A stretch of DNA of 64,000 nucleotides from Nocardioides flavus (ex Wang et al. 2016) (GCF_014653115.1 NZ_BNAD01000008.1:1-64000); one strand, 5' to 3'. Positions 8,425 through 17,189 are shown, counted from the first letter of the stretch. The notes: a model not told the origin generated them from the letters alone. Made by a program: numbers and translations.

Positions 8425-9668
8425 CGCCAGTCCTCCAGTCTCGTCCAGGTCGCTCCCGCGTCGTCCGAGATCGCCGCGACGCCCTCGCCGCTCGCGAGCA
8501 CGCGCCCGCCCACGGTCCGGACGTCGGCGATGCCGATCGAGGACGGCGACCCCGGCGCCGAGAACACCTGCCGGAAGGCGTCGTCCGAAGGCGAGGCGCG
8601 CCACACCGTCGTCCCGCGCTCGCTGTCGACCGCCAGGAACGACCCGTCGGGTGCGCACCGCACCTTCCACCACTGGTCCGCGGTCGGCGCGGCGTACGAC
8701 GTCGTCTGCCAGCTGTCGCCGCCGTCACTGCTCGTGTGGATGTCCACGCCGGCGCCGGGGGCGGCGACGGACCACAGCGCCATCACGTCGGGGGGACAGT
8801 CCAGGACGTAGTCGCCGAACTGGGCAGTGGCGAGGGTGCGCACCTCTCGCTCGCCGCCGCTGCCCCACCAGACCTCCAGCCTCCCGGTCCCTCCCACGGA
8901 GCGCGGCTCGGGGTTGGCGCCCCACGGCGTGACCCCGCGTCCCGGAGGCACGGCGGAGCCGTCCCAGGCATCCGGCCAGACGTACGCCGTGCCGGACTCG
9001 GGGTCGAGGGCGCACCAGGTCGACCGCCAGCCTCCGCCGACAGCGCACTGGAACCACAGGCGCTCGTCCCGGGCGGCCACCTCGCCGCGGACCCGGTCGA
9101 CCCTCCGCACCACGCCGTCCGCGCCGACCAGCCACTCGTCGGTGTGGTTGACGTGGGAGAGGAGGAACAGGTCGTCGCGCGGGCTGAGGACCTGGTAGGC
9201 GTCCACCTGCAGTCGCGGGACCGGGACGTAGGTCGTGCTCCGGTAGGCGTCCGTGGTGGCCGCGACCCCGGTGCGCCCGTCGGCCGCCCAGATCGCCAGC
9301 CGGGTGTCGGGGTCCCCGGCCGCGATCCCGGTGGCGCTCGCCCTCGCACGCTGGTCGAGCACCACGTCCCGCACGGACACCACCTCCGGGCTCCAGGTCG
9401 GTTCCACGTCGTCGGTCGGGGTGGGGGCCGGCGTGCTGGTCGGCGTCGGCACGGGAAGGACGGGCTGCGGGGAGCTGTCGGGCCTGCCGTCCACCAGGAA
9501 GGCGCCGGTGGTGACGACGGCGAGCGTCACGGCGGCCGCGACCGCCGCCTGCGCACGACGGCGCCGGGCCCGCGCGCCGCGGTGCACGGCACCGAGGTCC
9601 ACCTCGGGCGGTGAGAGCTCCGCCGTGAGCCCGCGCGCGGCGTCACCCAGGACCTGGTCGAGGCTCAT
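8421..9668 (-). CDS. Membrane-anchored beta-propeller-like protein, possible sensor partner of SigE-type sigma
   Basis: The 415-residue protein has an N-terminal cytosolic stretch of about 45 residues ending in an arginine cluster, one membrane helix (about 46-63, AAVAAAVTLAVVTTGAFLV), a Pro/Thr linker and a large outer domain. The outer part contains sialidase/BNR-type turns, SSDGGDSWQTT near residue 300 and SDDAGATWTRL at the end, typical of beta-propellers. Its position directly after the sigma gene, with ATGA overlaps at both ends, is that of an anti-sigma or co-sensor, but no zinc-binding anti-sigma motif is visible. Function is inferred from context. Confidence 0.7.
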   Translation of the reverse strand: MSLDQVLGDAARGLTAELSPPEVDLGAVHRGARARRRRAQAAVAAAVTLAVVTTGAFLVDGRPDSSPQPVLPVPTPTSTPAPTPTDDVEPTWSPEVVSVRDVVLDQRARASATGIAAGDPDTRLAIWAADGRTGVAATTDAYRSTTYVPVPRLQVDAYQVLSPRDDLFLLSHVNHTDEWLVGADGVVRRVDRVRGEVAARDERLWFQCAVGGGWRSTWCALDPESGTAYVWPDAWDGSAVPPGRGVTPWGANPEPRSVGGTGRLEVWWGSGGEREVRTLATAQFGDYVLDCPPDVMALWSVAAPGAGVDIHTSSDGGDSWQTTSYAAPTADQWWKVRCAPDGSFLAVDSERGTTVWRASPSDDAFRQVFSAPGSPSSIGIADVRTVGGRVLASGEGVAAISDDAGATWTRLEDWR

Positions 9669-10180
9669 GGCGTCGCCCCCTCGCTGGGAAGGACGGGTTC
9701 GCCGAGGACGTGCACGAGGCGGCGGTGGGCGGCATGGCTGTGGCTCTTCACGGTGCCGGGCGACACTCCGAGGGTCTCTGCGATCTGTGCCTCGGTCAGG
9801 TCCTCGTAGTAACGCAGCACCACGACCGCGCGCTGCCGTGGCGGCAGGGCCAGCACCGCCTGCCAGACCCGCTGGTGCTCCACGACCTCGTCGAGGTGAC
9901 CGCCCCAGGCAGGATCGTGGTGCAGCACCATGGGGGTCTCCCGCGACGACTTCGTGCGCCACCACGACGCCGCCCGGTTCACCACGACCTTGCGGGCATA
10001 GGCGAGCGGCGAGGCCATCTGGTCGATGCGCGACCAGCGCTGGCAGATCCGCACCAGCGACTCCTGCAGGACGTCCTCGGCGCGCTGGTAGTCGCCGGTC
10101 ATCAGGTAGGCGGTGCGGAACAGCGCGGCGCTGTGCGCACGCACGAAGTCGGCGAAGCGCTCCTCCTCGTCGGGTCGCAT
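9665..10180 (-). CDS. SigE-family (ECF-like) RNA polymerase sigma factor
   Basis: The 171-residue protein has sigma-70 region 2 (FADFVRAHSAALFRTAYLMT then DYQRAEDVLQESLV) and region 4 (LPPRQRAVVVLRYYEDLTEA then IAETLGVSPGTVKSHSHAAHRRL), without region 1 or 3, as in the Streptomyces-type SigE family. I chose the ATG at 10180, preceded by GGAGGGAGG at good spacing; a GTG at 10216 is open but has its Shine-Dalgarno one base away. It heads a three-gene operon with ATGA overlaps and probably controls the response sensed by the propeller proteins behind it. Confidence 0.9.
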   Translation of the reverse strand: MRPDEEERFADFVRAHSAALFRTAYLMTGDYQRAEDVLQESLVRICQRWSRIDQMASPLAYARKVVVNRAASWWRTKSSRETPMVLHHDPAWGGHLDEVVEHQRVWQAVLALPPRQRAVVVLRYYEDLTEAQIAETLGVSPGTVKSHSHAAHRRLVHVLGEPVLPSEGATP

Positions 10181-10370
10181 CTCGCCTCCCTCCGACCGAC
10201 CGCTGTCCTTCTCCACTCCTTGAATGCACCTGCGCGCGAAGAGGGTTGGGTCGGCACGACGACCGGCTCCTCGATTCTCCGCCCGCCCGCCTGCACGAGC
10301 GCCCGGCCGGCACGGCAGAGCCGCCGAGGTCTAGACCTGCCGCCGACCACGGACGCCCTAGGGTGCGCCC

Positions 10371-11363
10371 ATGACCACCGCGCGCACCGTGCCCGTCACC
10401 ACGGAGATGGACGGTGACGAGCTCGACGCGCTGGACGCCTGGCACCTCGCGCGCGAGCACGGCCTGAAGAAGATCGCCGTGGAGTCGTTCGTGCGGTTCC
10501 GCTACGGCGACGGCTTCACCAACTCCCGCGCGCTCGCGCTGCAGGCCTGCCTCGCGGTCGTCCCGTTCCTGCTCGCGCTGACCGGGCTCGCCTCCGACAT
10601 CGACGAGGAGCGTCCGGCCGCGGTCGTCGCGCACGTGGTCGACTCGCTCTCGCCCGGCTCCGGGAACGGCGACGCGCTCGCCTCGGCGGTCGGCGACTCC
10701 GACACCTCCGAGCTCGCCGGGGAGGTCGCGCTCGTCCTCGGCCTGGGCTTCGCGCTCGTCTCGATGACGACCGCCATGGCGCAGGTGGAGCGCGGCGCCA
10801 ACCGCATCTACGGCATCCGCCGCGACCGCAAGGCGCTGCACAAGTACGGCCGCGCCGCAGTCCTGACGGCGGTGCTCGCGGTGCCTGTGGGCGTCGGCTT
10901 CGTGATGATCGTCGGCGGGCTCGCCCTCGGCGAGGCGATGGCCGAGAACTACGGCTGGTCCGACCGCTCGGTCCTCTGGTGGAACGTGCTGCGCTGGCCG
11001 CTCGGGCTGGGGCTGCTGGTGTTCGCCATCGCGGTGCTGCTCGACCACGCACCGCGGCGTCGCCAGCCCGCCCTGTCGTGGCTCGCTCTGGGCTCGGGCA
11101 TCGCCGTCGTCCTCAACGCCGTCGCGACCGCCGGGCTGGCGGCGTACGTCTCGTTCAGCGGGTCCTTCGGCAGCGTGTACGGCCCGCTCGCCGGCGTCTT
11201 CGTCCTGCTGCTCTGGGCCCTGCTGTCGTCGATCGCGTTCTTCTACGGCACCGCGGTGTGCGCGCAGCTCGAGGCGCTGCGAGCCGGCGAGGTCTCTCCC
11301 GCGCTCGAGGACCCGGGGCGCCCCCACGCGCGCACCGTCGGCGACCAGGTCGCCCCGCGGTGA
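10371..11363 (+). CDS. YihY/BrkB family inner membrane protein
   Basis: The 330-residue protein has an N-terminal cytosolic region, six hydrophobic segments and the family pattern SRALALQACLAVVPFLLALT near residue 55, with VYGPLAGVFVLLLWALLSS toward the end. YihY proteins were once called ribonuclease BN; that activity is not supported, and the role is unknown. It is divergent from the sigma operon and its TGA overlaps the GTG start of nagA, so the two are coupled. A second YihY paralogue occurs at 43042-44061. Confidence 0.85.
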   Translation: MTTARTVPVTTEMDGDELDALDAWHLAREHGLKKIAVESFVRFRYGDGFTNSRALALQACLAVVPFLLALTGLASDIDEERPAAVVAHVVDSLSPGSGNGDALASAVGDSDTSELAGEVALVLGLGFALVSMTTAMAQVERGANRIYGIRRDRKALHKYGRAAVLTAVLAVPVGVGFVMIVGGLALGEAMAENYGWSDRSVLWWNVLRWPLGLGLLVFAIAVLLDHAPRRRQPALSWLALGSGIAVVLNAVATAGLAAYVSFSGSFGSVYGPLAGVFVLLLWALLSSIAFFYGTAVCAQLEALRAGEVSPALEDPGRPHARTVGDQVAPR

Positions 11364-12514
11364 TCCTCGCCGCCGCGCGGGTGGTGACCCCGGCACAGGT
11401 CCTCGAGCCGGGGTGGCTGCTGGTCGACGGCGACCGCGTCGTGGAGGTCGGCCACGGGCAGCCGCCGCGGCCCGCCGACACCGACCTCGGCGCCGCCACG
11501 GTGGTCCCGGGCTTCGTCGACCTCCACGTGCACGGCGGCGGCGGGGCGTCCTTCGACACCGGCACGGTGGAGGCGGCCGAGGTCGCGATCGCCACGCACC
11601 TCGCTCGCGGCACCACGTCGATGGCCGCGAGCCTCGTCACCGACTCCCCCGACAACACGGCCGCGGCCGTGCGGGGGCTGGCGCCGCTGGTCGGCGACGG
11701 CCGCCTCGCCGGCATCCACCTCGAAGGACCGTGGCTGAGCCCGCGACGCGCCGGCGCGCACCGGACGGACCTGCTGTCGCACCCCGACCCCGCCTCCGTC
11801 GAGGAGGTGCTGGCGGCCGGGGACCCTTCGACAGGCTCAGGACGGCGCGGCGCGGTGCGGATGGTCACGCTCGCCCCCGAGCTGCCGGGCGGGATCGATG
11901 CCGTGCGCCGGCTCGCCGACGCCGGGGTCCTGGTCGCGATCGGCCACACCGACGCGACGTACGACGAGGCCCGTGCAGCCATCGACGCCGGCGCGCGTCT
12001 CGGCACCCACCTCTTCAACGCGATGCGTCCGCTGCACCACCGCGACCCGGGCGCCGTGGGTGCCCTCCTCGACGCACCGGTCGACGTCGAGCTGGTCGCC
12101 GACGGCGTCCACCTGCACCCCGCCGTGCTCCGCACGGTCTTCGCGGCCAAGCCGGGCCGGTGCATCCTGGTGACCGACGCGACCGCTGCGGCCGGCGGCC
12201 CCGACGGCGAGCACCGCCTCGGGCCGATGGCGATCGTGGTCCGCGACGGCGTCGCCCGGCTCGCGGACGGCAGCCGGGACGGGGTGATCGCCGGGTCGAC
12301 ACTGACGATGGACGCGGCGGTCCGCTTCGCCGTACGCACCGCGGGGCTGCCGCTGCGCGACGTCGTGCACGCCGCCAGCACCGCACCCGCCGCGGCCTGG
12401 GGCCTGGCCGACGTCGGCGCGATCGAAGCGGGCCGCCGCGCCGACTTGGTCGTGCTCGACGACCACCTCGAGGTGGTCGGCGTGATGCGCGCCGGCGCCT
12501 GGGGGCGGCACTAG
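11360..12514 (+). CDS. nagA: N-acetylglucosamine-6-phosphate deacetylase (NagA/AgaA)
   Basis: This 384-residue amidohydrolase removes acetate from N-acetyl-hexosamine-6-phosphate in the cytoplasm. Metal and catalytic residues are visible: DLHVHGGGG, HLEGPWLSPRRAGAH, the histidines of AIGHTDATYDE and GTHLFNAM, and the catalytic aspartate in LVTDATAAAGG. The GTG at 11360 overlaps the previous stop (GTGA). At about residue 155-163 the sequence DPSTGSGR is encoded by a CCTTCGACAGGCTCAGG repeat, probably an in-frame insertion. The downstream GH36 enzyme and DeoR remnant raise the possibility that the real substrate is N-acetylgalactosamine-6-phosphate. Confidence 0.9.
   Translation: MILAAARVVTPAQVLEPGWLLVDGDRVVEVGHGQPPRPADTDLGAATVVPGFVDLHVHGGGGASFDTGTVEAAEVAIATHLARGTTSMAASLVTDSPDNTAAAVRGLAPLVGDGRLAGIHLEGPWLSPRRAGAHRTDLLSHPDPASVEEVLAAGDPSTGSGRRGAVRMVTLAPELPGGIDAVRRLADAGVLVAIGHTDATYDEARAAIDAGARLGTHLFNAMRPLHHRDPGAVGALLDAPVDVELVADGVHLHPAVLRTVFAAKPGRCILVTDATAAAGGPDGEHRLGPMAIVVRDGVARLADGSRDGVIAGSTLTMDAAVRFAVRTAGLPLRDVVHAASTAPAAAWGLADVGAIEAGRRADLVVLDDHLEVVGVMRAGAWGRH
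11824..11843 (+). repeat. Short REP-like element inside nagA
   Basis: CCCTTCGACAGGCTCAGGAC lies in frame within nagA and encodes DPSTGSG. Its core, CCTTCGACAGGCTCAGG, is a motif I associate with dispersed repeats in actinobacterial genomes; only one copy occurs in this window, so the repeat status rests on memory. Confidence 0.5.
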
Positions 12515-12531
12515 CCGTATCCGGTGGCCGG

Positions 12532-12816
12532 ATGGCTCCCCGCCGATCGGCCGCCCCACCCAACCTGCTCGAGTCGGAGACCAACCGCGCGATGATCGAG
12601 CGGTCACGGCGCCTGATCGTCTGCGCCGACTCCAGCAAGTGGGGCGTCGTCGGCCTGAGCAGCATGGCGGGGTTGTCCGAGGCCGCGGTGCTCGTCACCG
12701 ACTCCGGCCTGTCCGCCCACGCCAGTGGCGCGCTGGCCGACCACGTCGGCGAGCTGGTCGTCGTCGACCCGGTCGACGACGACGAGGACGAGCTCGGCCT
12801 GGCGGACGACGCATGA
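12532..12816 (+). pseudogene. C-terminal remnant of a DeoR/GlpR-type repressor
   Basis: Only about 94 residues remain. They match the end of the DeoR effector domain: PNLLESETNRAMIERSRRLI, then ADSSKWGVVGLSSMAGL and LVTDSGL. The N-terminal winged helix and the first half of the sugar-phosphate domain are missing, and the region before it encodes nagA in another frame. The open frame from the ATG at 12532 may still be translated; its TGA overlaps the alpha-galactosidase ATG (ATGA), the arrangement expected if a complete repressor once preceded that gene. Without the DNA-binding part it cannot act as a repressor. Confidence 0.75.
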
Positions 12817-14939
12817 GTAGCGCCCCTGTCCACCTCACCCGGGGAGGCGTCAGCGTCGTGCTCGGCCGCGACGACCACGGCATCCCCGTCCTGCTGCACT
12901 GGGGCGCGGCCCTCGGCGACCTCGACGACGCCGGCCTCGACGCCCTGGCGACCGCCCGCCGGCCGGGCGCCTCGCGCTCGGCGTACGACGGCCCCCGCAG
13001 CACCGGGCTCGTGCCGGACGGCACTCGCGGCTACTCCGGCACTCCTGCGCTCGAGGGGCACCGCGTCGGCGGCGAGGCCACGGCCGCGGCCCCCAGCCTC
13101 GTCGACTGGGAGGTCCTCGCCGGGGACGCCGCGATCACCGCCAGGTCGGAGGACGTCGAGGCCGGGTGGTCGGTGGGAGTCCAGATCGGGCTCGACGACG
13201 GCGGCCTCCTGCACGCGCGTACGACGGTGAGCAACACCGCCGACGGCGACCTCCACCTCGCCTCGGTGCTCACCGCCCTGCCGGTGGGCTCGCACGCCAC
13301 CGAGCTCCTCGACCTCACGGGCCGTTGGTGCAAGGAACGCTCGCCGCAGCGGCACCCGTGGGTGCAGGGCACGCACCGTCGCGACGCCCGCCACGGACGT
13401 ACGGGCCACGACGCCACCCTGGTCATGGTCGCCGGCACACCGGGATTCGGCTTCGGCTCCGGCGAGCTGTGGGCGGTCCACACGGCGTGGAGCGGCAACC
13501 ACACGCACTACGCCGAACGCACGCCCGAGGGGGAGGTCCTCCTCGGCGGCGGCGAGCTGCTCGCCCCCGGCGAGGTCGTGCTGGCGCCGGGCGAGACGTA
13601 CGCGTCGCCGTGGCTGCTCGGCTCCTGGTCACCGGCGGGCCTCGACCCCATGAGCCACCGCTTCCACGCCCACCTGCGCTCGGTCACGCCGCGGGCGCGC
13701 GGCGAGCGCCCGGTCATCGCCAACTCGTGGGAGGCGGTCTATTTCGACCACTCCCTCGAGCGGATCGCCGAGCTGGCCGACGCCGCGGCCTCGGTCGGGG
13801 TCGAGCGCTTCGTCCTCGACGACGGGTGGTTCCTCGGCCGCCGCGACGACACCGCCGGCCTCGGCGACTGGACGGTCGACCCCGCCGTGTGGCCCCAGGG
13901 CCTGGGCCCGCTGGTGGACCACGTGCGCGGGTGCGGGATGGAGTTCGGACTGTGGGTCGAGCCCGAGATGGTCAACCTCGACTCCGAGACCGCCCGCGCA
14001 CATCCTGAGCGGGTCCTCAGGGGCCGCTCCGCGATGCCACCCGAGTGGCGCCAGCAGCAGGTGCTCGACCTGCAGGACGAGGGAGCGTACGCCGACCTGC
14101 GCGCCGCACTCCTCGCGCTGCTCGACGAGCTGGACATCGCCTACCTCAAGTGGGACCACAACCGCGACCTCACCGACGCCACCCACGACGGTCGTCCGGC
14201 CGTGCACGGCCAGACGCTCGCGGCCTACCGGCTCCTCGACGAGCTGCGCGCGGCACACCCCGCCCTCGAGATCGAGTCCTGCTCGTCGGGGGGCGCCCGG
14301 GTGGACGCCGGGGTGCTGGCACGCACCGACCGGATCTGGCCCAGCGACACCATCGACCCCCTCGAGCGGCAGCACCTCCAGCGCTGGACCTCGCTGCTCG
14401 TCCCGCCGGAGCTGATGGGCTCGCACGTCGGCGGCGCCACCGCCCACACGACCGGTCGCACGCACACCCTGCGCTACCGCGCCGCCACCGCGCTGCTCCA
14501 CTGGTTCGGCATCGAGTGGGACGTCTCGCGCCTCGACGAGGCGACCCTCGCCGAGCTGCGCGAGTGGATCGCCCTGCACAAGCGCGTCCGCCCGCTGATC
14601 GGCACCGGCACGCTCGTCCACCCCGACCACCCCGACCCGGCGGTGATGGTCACCGGCGTCGTCGCGGCCGACCGCTCGGAGGCGTGGTACGTCGTGGCGA
14701 CGGTGGCCGCGACCGCGACCCAGCACCCCGCTCCCCTGCGCCTGACCGGGCTGGACCCCGAGCGCCGCTACCGGGTCACCGAGGAGATGCCGCGCGGGCC
14801 GGGGGGCGCCGACCTCACCGGGGCCTGGTCCGTGCACGGCACCGAGCCCACCGGGCGGGTCCTCGCCGCCGCGGGGGTGGCACTGCCGGTCCTCGACCCG
14901 GAGGAGGCGCGAGTGCTGCGGCTGGTGGCCGTGGGCTGA
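12813..14939 (+). CDS. GH36 alpha-galactosidase (or alpha-N-acetylgalactosaminidase)
   Basis: The 708-residue enzyme has the GH36 layout: N-terminal beta-sandwich (1 to about 290), a TIM barrel (about 300-610) and a C-terminal beta domain. The nucleophile aspartate is in YLKWDHNRD, the acid/base in PSDTIDPLER, and SWEAVYFDH, LDDGWFLGRRDD and GLWVEPEMVN are standard barrel motifs. It hydrolyses terminal alpha-galactosides; no signal peptide is present, so it acts inside the cell. It is coupled by ATGA to the DeoR remnant. The nagA neighbour makes an N-acetylgalactosamine glycoside substrate conceivable. Confidence 0.92.
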   Translation: MSSAPVHLTRGGVSVVLGRDDHGIPVLLHWGAALGDLDDAGLDALATARRPGASRSAYDGPRSTGLVPDGTRGYSGTPALEGHRVGGEATAAAPSLVDWEVLAGDAAITARSEDVEAGWSVGVQIGLDDGGLLHARTTVSNTADGDLHLASVLTALPVGSHATELLDLTGRWCKERSPQRHPWVQGTHRRDARHGRTGHDATLVMVAGTPGFGFGSGELWAVHTAWSGNHTHYAERTPEGEVLLGGGELLAPGEVVLAPGETYASPWLLGSWSPAGLDPMSHRFHAHLRSVTPRARGERPVIANSWEAVYFDHSLERIAELADAAASVGVERFVLDDGWFLGRRDDTAGLGDWTVDPAVWPQGLGPLVDHVRGCGMEFGLWVEPEMVNLDSETARAHPERVLRGRSAMPPEWRQQQVLDLQDEGAYADLRAALLALLDELDIAYLKWDHNRDLTDATHDGRPAVHGQTLAAYRLLDELRAAHPALEIESCSSGGARVDAGVLARTDRIWPSDTIDPLERQHLQRWTSLLVPPELMGSHVGGATAHTTGRTHTLRYRAATALLHWFGIEWDVSRLDEATLAELREWIALHKRVRPLIGTGTLVHPDHPDPAVMVTGVVAADRSEAWYVVATVAATATQHPAPLRLTGLDPERRYRVTEEMPRGPGGADLTGAWSVHGTEPTGRVLAAAGVALPVLDPEEARVLRLVAVG

Positions 14940-14967
14940 GGCCTACGCGGAGGCCTACGCTGAGTCC

Positions 14968-15591
14968 ATGGACGCACGTGCGTGGGACGAGAGGTACGCC
15001 GCCAGCGACCTGGTGTGGTCGCGCGAGCCCAACCAGTTCGTGGCCGCCGAGCTCGCCGACCTGCCACCGGGCCGGGCCGTCGACCTCGCCGCCGGCGAGG
15101 GACGCAACGCGATCTGGCTCGCCGAGCGCGGGTGGTCGGCCACCGCGGTCGACTTCTCGCAGGTCGCGCTCGACAAGGGCGCGCGCCTGGCCGGGGACCT
15201 CTCGCTCGCGGGTGACGTGACGTGGGTCCGCGCCGACGCCACGACCTGGCAGCCCCCGGCGCCGGTCGACCTCGTCGTGGTGGCCTACCTCCAGGTGCCC
15301 GCGGAGGACCGCCGCCGCGCCGTGCGAGGCGCGGTCACCATGCTGCGCCCGGGCGGCACGCTGCTGCTCGTGGCCCACGACTCGACCAACCTCGCCGAGG
15401 GCACCGGAGGTCCGCAGGACCCGGCCGTGCTGATGACGGCCGACGACGTGCTCGGGGACCTCGAGGGGATGGACGTCGAGGTGTTGCGCGCGGAGCGCGT
15501 CGCGCGGGAGGTCGCCACGCAGGACCCGCACGGCGGCGCGGAGAGCCGTACGGCCTGGGACTGCCTCGTCCGCCTGGTGAGGGTCGCCTAG
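14968..15591 (+). CDS. Class I SAM-dependent methyltransferase
   Basis: The 207-residue protein has motif I as AVDLAAGEGRNAIWLAERG near residue 38, an acidic ribose-binding residue in ATAVDFS, and motif post-I VRADATTW. LRPGGTLLLVAHD is the typical strand before the last helix. The substrate is unknown; similar proteins are often annotated as tellurite-resistance or generic methyltransferases. Its TAG stop shares the CTAG sequence with the stop of the convergent small membrane gene. A run before the start (GAGGCCTACGCGGAGGCCTACGC) is a short direct duplication. Confidence 0.8.
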   Translation: MDARAWDERYAASDLVWSREPNQFVAAELADLPPGRAVDLAAGEGRNAIWLAERGWSATAVDFSQVALDKGARLAGDLSLAGDVTWVRADATTWQPPAPVDLVVVAYLQVPAEDRRRAVRGAVTMLRPGGTLLLVAHDSTNLAEGTGGPQDPAVLMTADDVLGDLEGMDVEVLRAERVAREVATQDPHGGAESRTAWDCLVRLVRVA

Positions 15592-15824
15592 CTGTAGCGC
15601 TCGTCGGAGTCGGTCGTCGGGGCCGACCGGTCCACCGGCTCGTCGCCGTAGACGCCGGCGTCCTTGGCGGCCTGCGCCTTGCGCAGCTGCTTGACGAGGC
15701 TGAACGCGATCACGACCACCGCGAGGATCATGAAGATCCAGATCGCGAAGCCCAGCGGCCCGGCCTTCACCTGGGTGGGCTCGGGGGTCGGGTCTTGGAC
15801 CAGGACGATCAGCAGGTCGAGCAT
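15588..15824 (-). CDS. Small single-pass membrane protein
   Basis: The 78-residue protein starts with a short hydrophobic run, then VKAGPLGFAIWIFMILAVVV as a clear membrane helix, and ends with a charged tail of about 35 residues. I recognise this as a small conserved actinobacterial protein often located next to mca, of unknown function. The ATG is at 15824, 23 bases after the mca stop in the same direction, so it may be transcribed with mca. It overlaps the methyltransferase stop. Confidence 0.65.
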   Translation of the reverse strand: MLDLLIVLVQDPTPEPTQVKAGPLGFAIWIFMILAVVVIAFSLVKQLRKAQAAKDAGVYGDEPVDRSAPTTDSDERYS

Positions 15825-15847
15825 GCCCCCATCATCCCACTCGCTCC

Positions 15848-16759
15848 TCAGGGCGCGGGCGTCGGGATCCCGGCGAACAGGTCGTCCTCGGGCAGCGAGC
15901 TCTCGACGTGGGAGTGGACGAGCTCGTAGTCCTCGGTGGGCCAGGTCTTCTGCTGGATCTCACGCGGGATCGCGAACCACATCCCGTCGGGGTCGATCTG
16001 CGTCGCGTGCGCCAGCAGCGCCTGGTCGCGGACGCCGAAGTACTCCCCGCACGGGACCCGGGTGGTGATCCGGTCGTCCCACTCCGGCTCGCGCTCCCAG
16101 GTGGCCAGGCGCTCGGTGTAGGGCGACTCCAGGTCGTGGGCCAGCATCGCCTCGTGCAGGGCGTTGGTCTTCGCCCAGCTCCAGCCGTGGTGGTAGTAGA
16201 GCTTGAGCGGCTGCCACGGCTCCCCCGCGTCGGGGAACCGCTCGGGGTCGCCGGCCGCGTGGTAGGCCGCGACGGAGACCTCGTGGCAGCGGATGTGGTC
16301 GGGGTGCGGGTAGCCCCCGCGCTCGTCGTACGTCGTGAGCACGTGCGGGCGGAAGCTGCGGATGAGGGCCACCAGCCGCTCGGTCGCCTCCTCCAGCGGG
16401 ACCAGCGCGAAGCAGCCTTCGGGCAGCGGCGGCTTGGGGTCGCCCTCGGGCCAGCCGGAGTCGACGAAGCCGAGCCAGTCCTGCCGGATGCCGAGGATGT
16501 CGCGGGCGCGGTGCATCTCCTCGCGGCGGATCTCGGAGATGTTCTCCCAGACCTCCGGGCGGTCCATCTTGGCGTTGAGCACCGACCCGCGCTCGCCGCC
16601 GGTGCAGGTCGCGACGTGCACGTCGACGCCCTCCGCGACGTACTTCGCGGTCGACGCGGCGCCCTTGCTCGACTCGTCGTCGGGGTGGGCGTGCACGTGC
16701 ATCAGGCGGAAGCCGGCGCGGGGCTTGTCCGTACGCCGGGCTGCGGGGGGCTGGGCCAT
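15848..16759 (-). CDS. mca: Mycothiol S-conjugate amidase
   Basis: Mca cleaves mycothiol conjugates into a mercapturic acid and GlcN-inositol, detoxifying electrophiles in the cytoplasm. The zinc site of the PIG-L fold is visible as HAHPDDESSKG near residue 22 and the later HPDH in YPHPDHIRCHE. TCTGGERGSVLN and the WPEGD segment fit Mca better than its paralogue MshB, as does the length of 303 residues. I chose the ATG at 16759; a GTG at 16783 is also open. It is divergent from DUF4307 and greA, an order shared with mycobacteria (greA, DUF4307, mca). Confidence 0.92.
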   Translation of the reverse strand: MAQPPAARRTDKPRAGFRLMHVHAHPDDESSKGAASTAKYVAEGVDVHVATCTGGERGSVLNAKMDRPEVWENISEIRREEMHRARDILGIRQDWLGFVDSGWPEGDPKPPLPEGCFALVPLEEATERLVALIRSFRPHVLTTYDERGGYPHPDHIRCHEVSVAAYHAAGDPERFPDAGEPWQPLKLYYHHGWSWAKTNALHEAMLAHDLESPYTERLATWEREPEWDDRITTRVPCGEYFGVRDQALLAHATQIDPDGMWFAIPREIQQKTWPTEDYELVHSHVESSLPEDDLFAGIPTPAP

Positions 16760-16796
16760 GGTCCGCAGTCTAGGAGGCGGCACTTACGCTGGGTGC

Positions 16797-17189
16797 GTGA
16801 CCACCGACCTCACCGACCGCTACGGCGCGCCCGCGCGCTGGCAGCGCCCGGTCGCCATCGGTGTCGCCGCCCTCCTGGCCGTCGTCGGCCTCACCTGGCT
16901 GGCGTGGACGGCGTGGTTCCACAGCACCCCGGGGGCGTCCTCGGAGGTCATCACCTACGAGGTGGTCAGCGACTACGAGATCCGCGCGCGCGTCGACGTA
17001 CGCCTCGAGGACGGCGTGCAGGACGCCAGCTGCCGCGTACGGGCGCTCGCGGAGGACAAGACCGCCGTCGGGGAGCTCGCGTTCACCCCGGTCGCCGGGA
17101 GCAACGAGGTGGTCGTGCGCACCGAGCGACGCGCCACCACGGTCGAGAAGCTCGGCTGCACCGCCGAGGGCCAGCCACGCCCCCGCTGA
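16797..17189 (+). CDS. DUF4307 domain membrane protein
   Basis: The 130-residue protein begins with TDRYGAPARWQRP, has one membrane helix at about 20-42 (VAIGVAALLAVVGLTWLAWT) and an outer domain with the conserved cysteines of ASCRVRAL and KLGCTAEG. This matches the DUF4307 family, restricted to actinobacteria and consistently located between mca and greA. Function is unknown. The GTG at 16797 is used; only 37 bases separate it from the mca start, so the two promoters must overlap. Confidence 0.85.
   Translation: MTTDLTDRYGAPARWQRPVAIGVAALLAVVGLTWLAWTAWFHSTPGASSEVITYEVVSDYEIRARVDVRLEDGVQDASCRVRALAEDKTAVGELAFTPVAGSNEVVVRTERRATTVEKLGCTAEGQPRPR

Noticed and set aside
8421..11396. A 991-residue continuous frame including the propeller protein
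   Set aside because: The upstream 575 residues run opposite to YihY and through the sigma gene in another frame; the ATG at 9668 with ATGA overlap is the real start.
11413..12816. 467-residue frame ending in the DeoR fragment
   Set aside because: Its first 370 residues are an arginine-rich shadow of nagA; only the last 94 residues have protein character.
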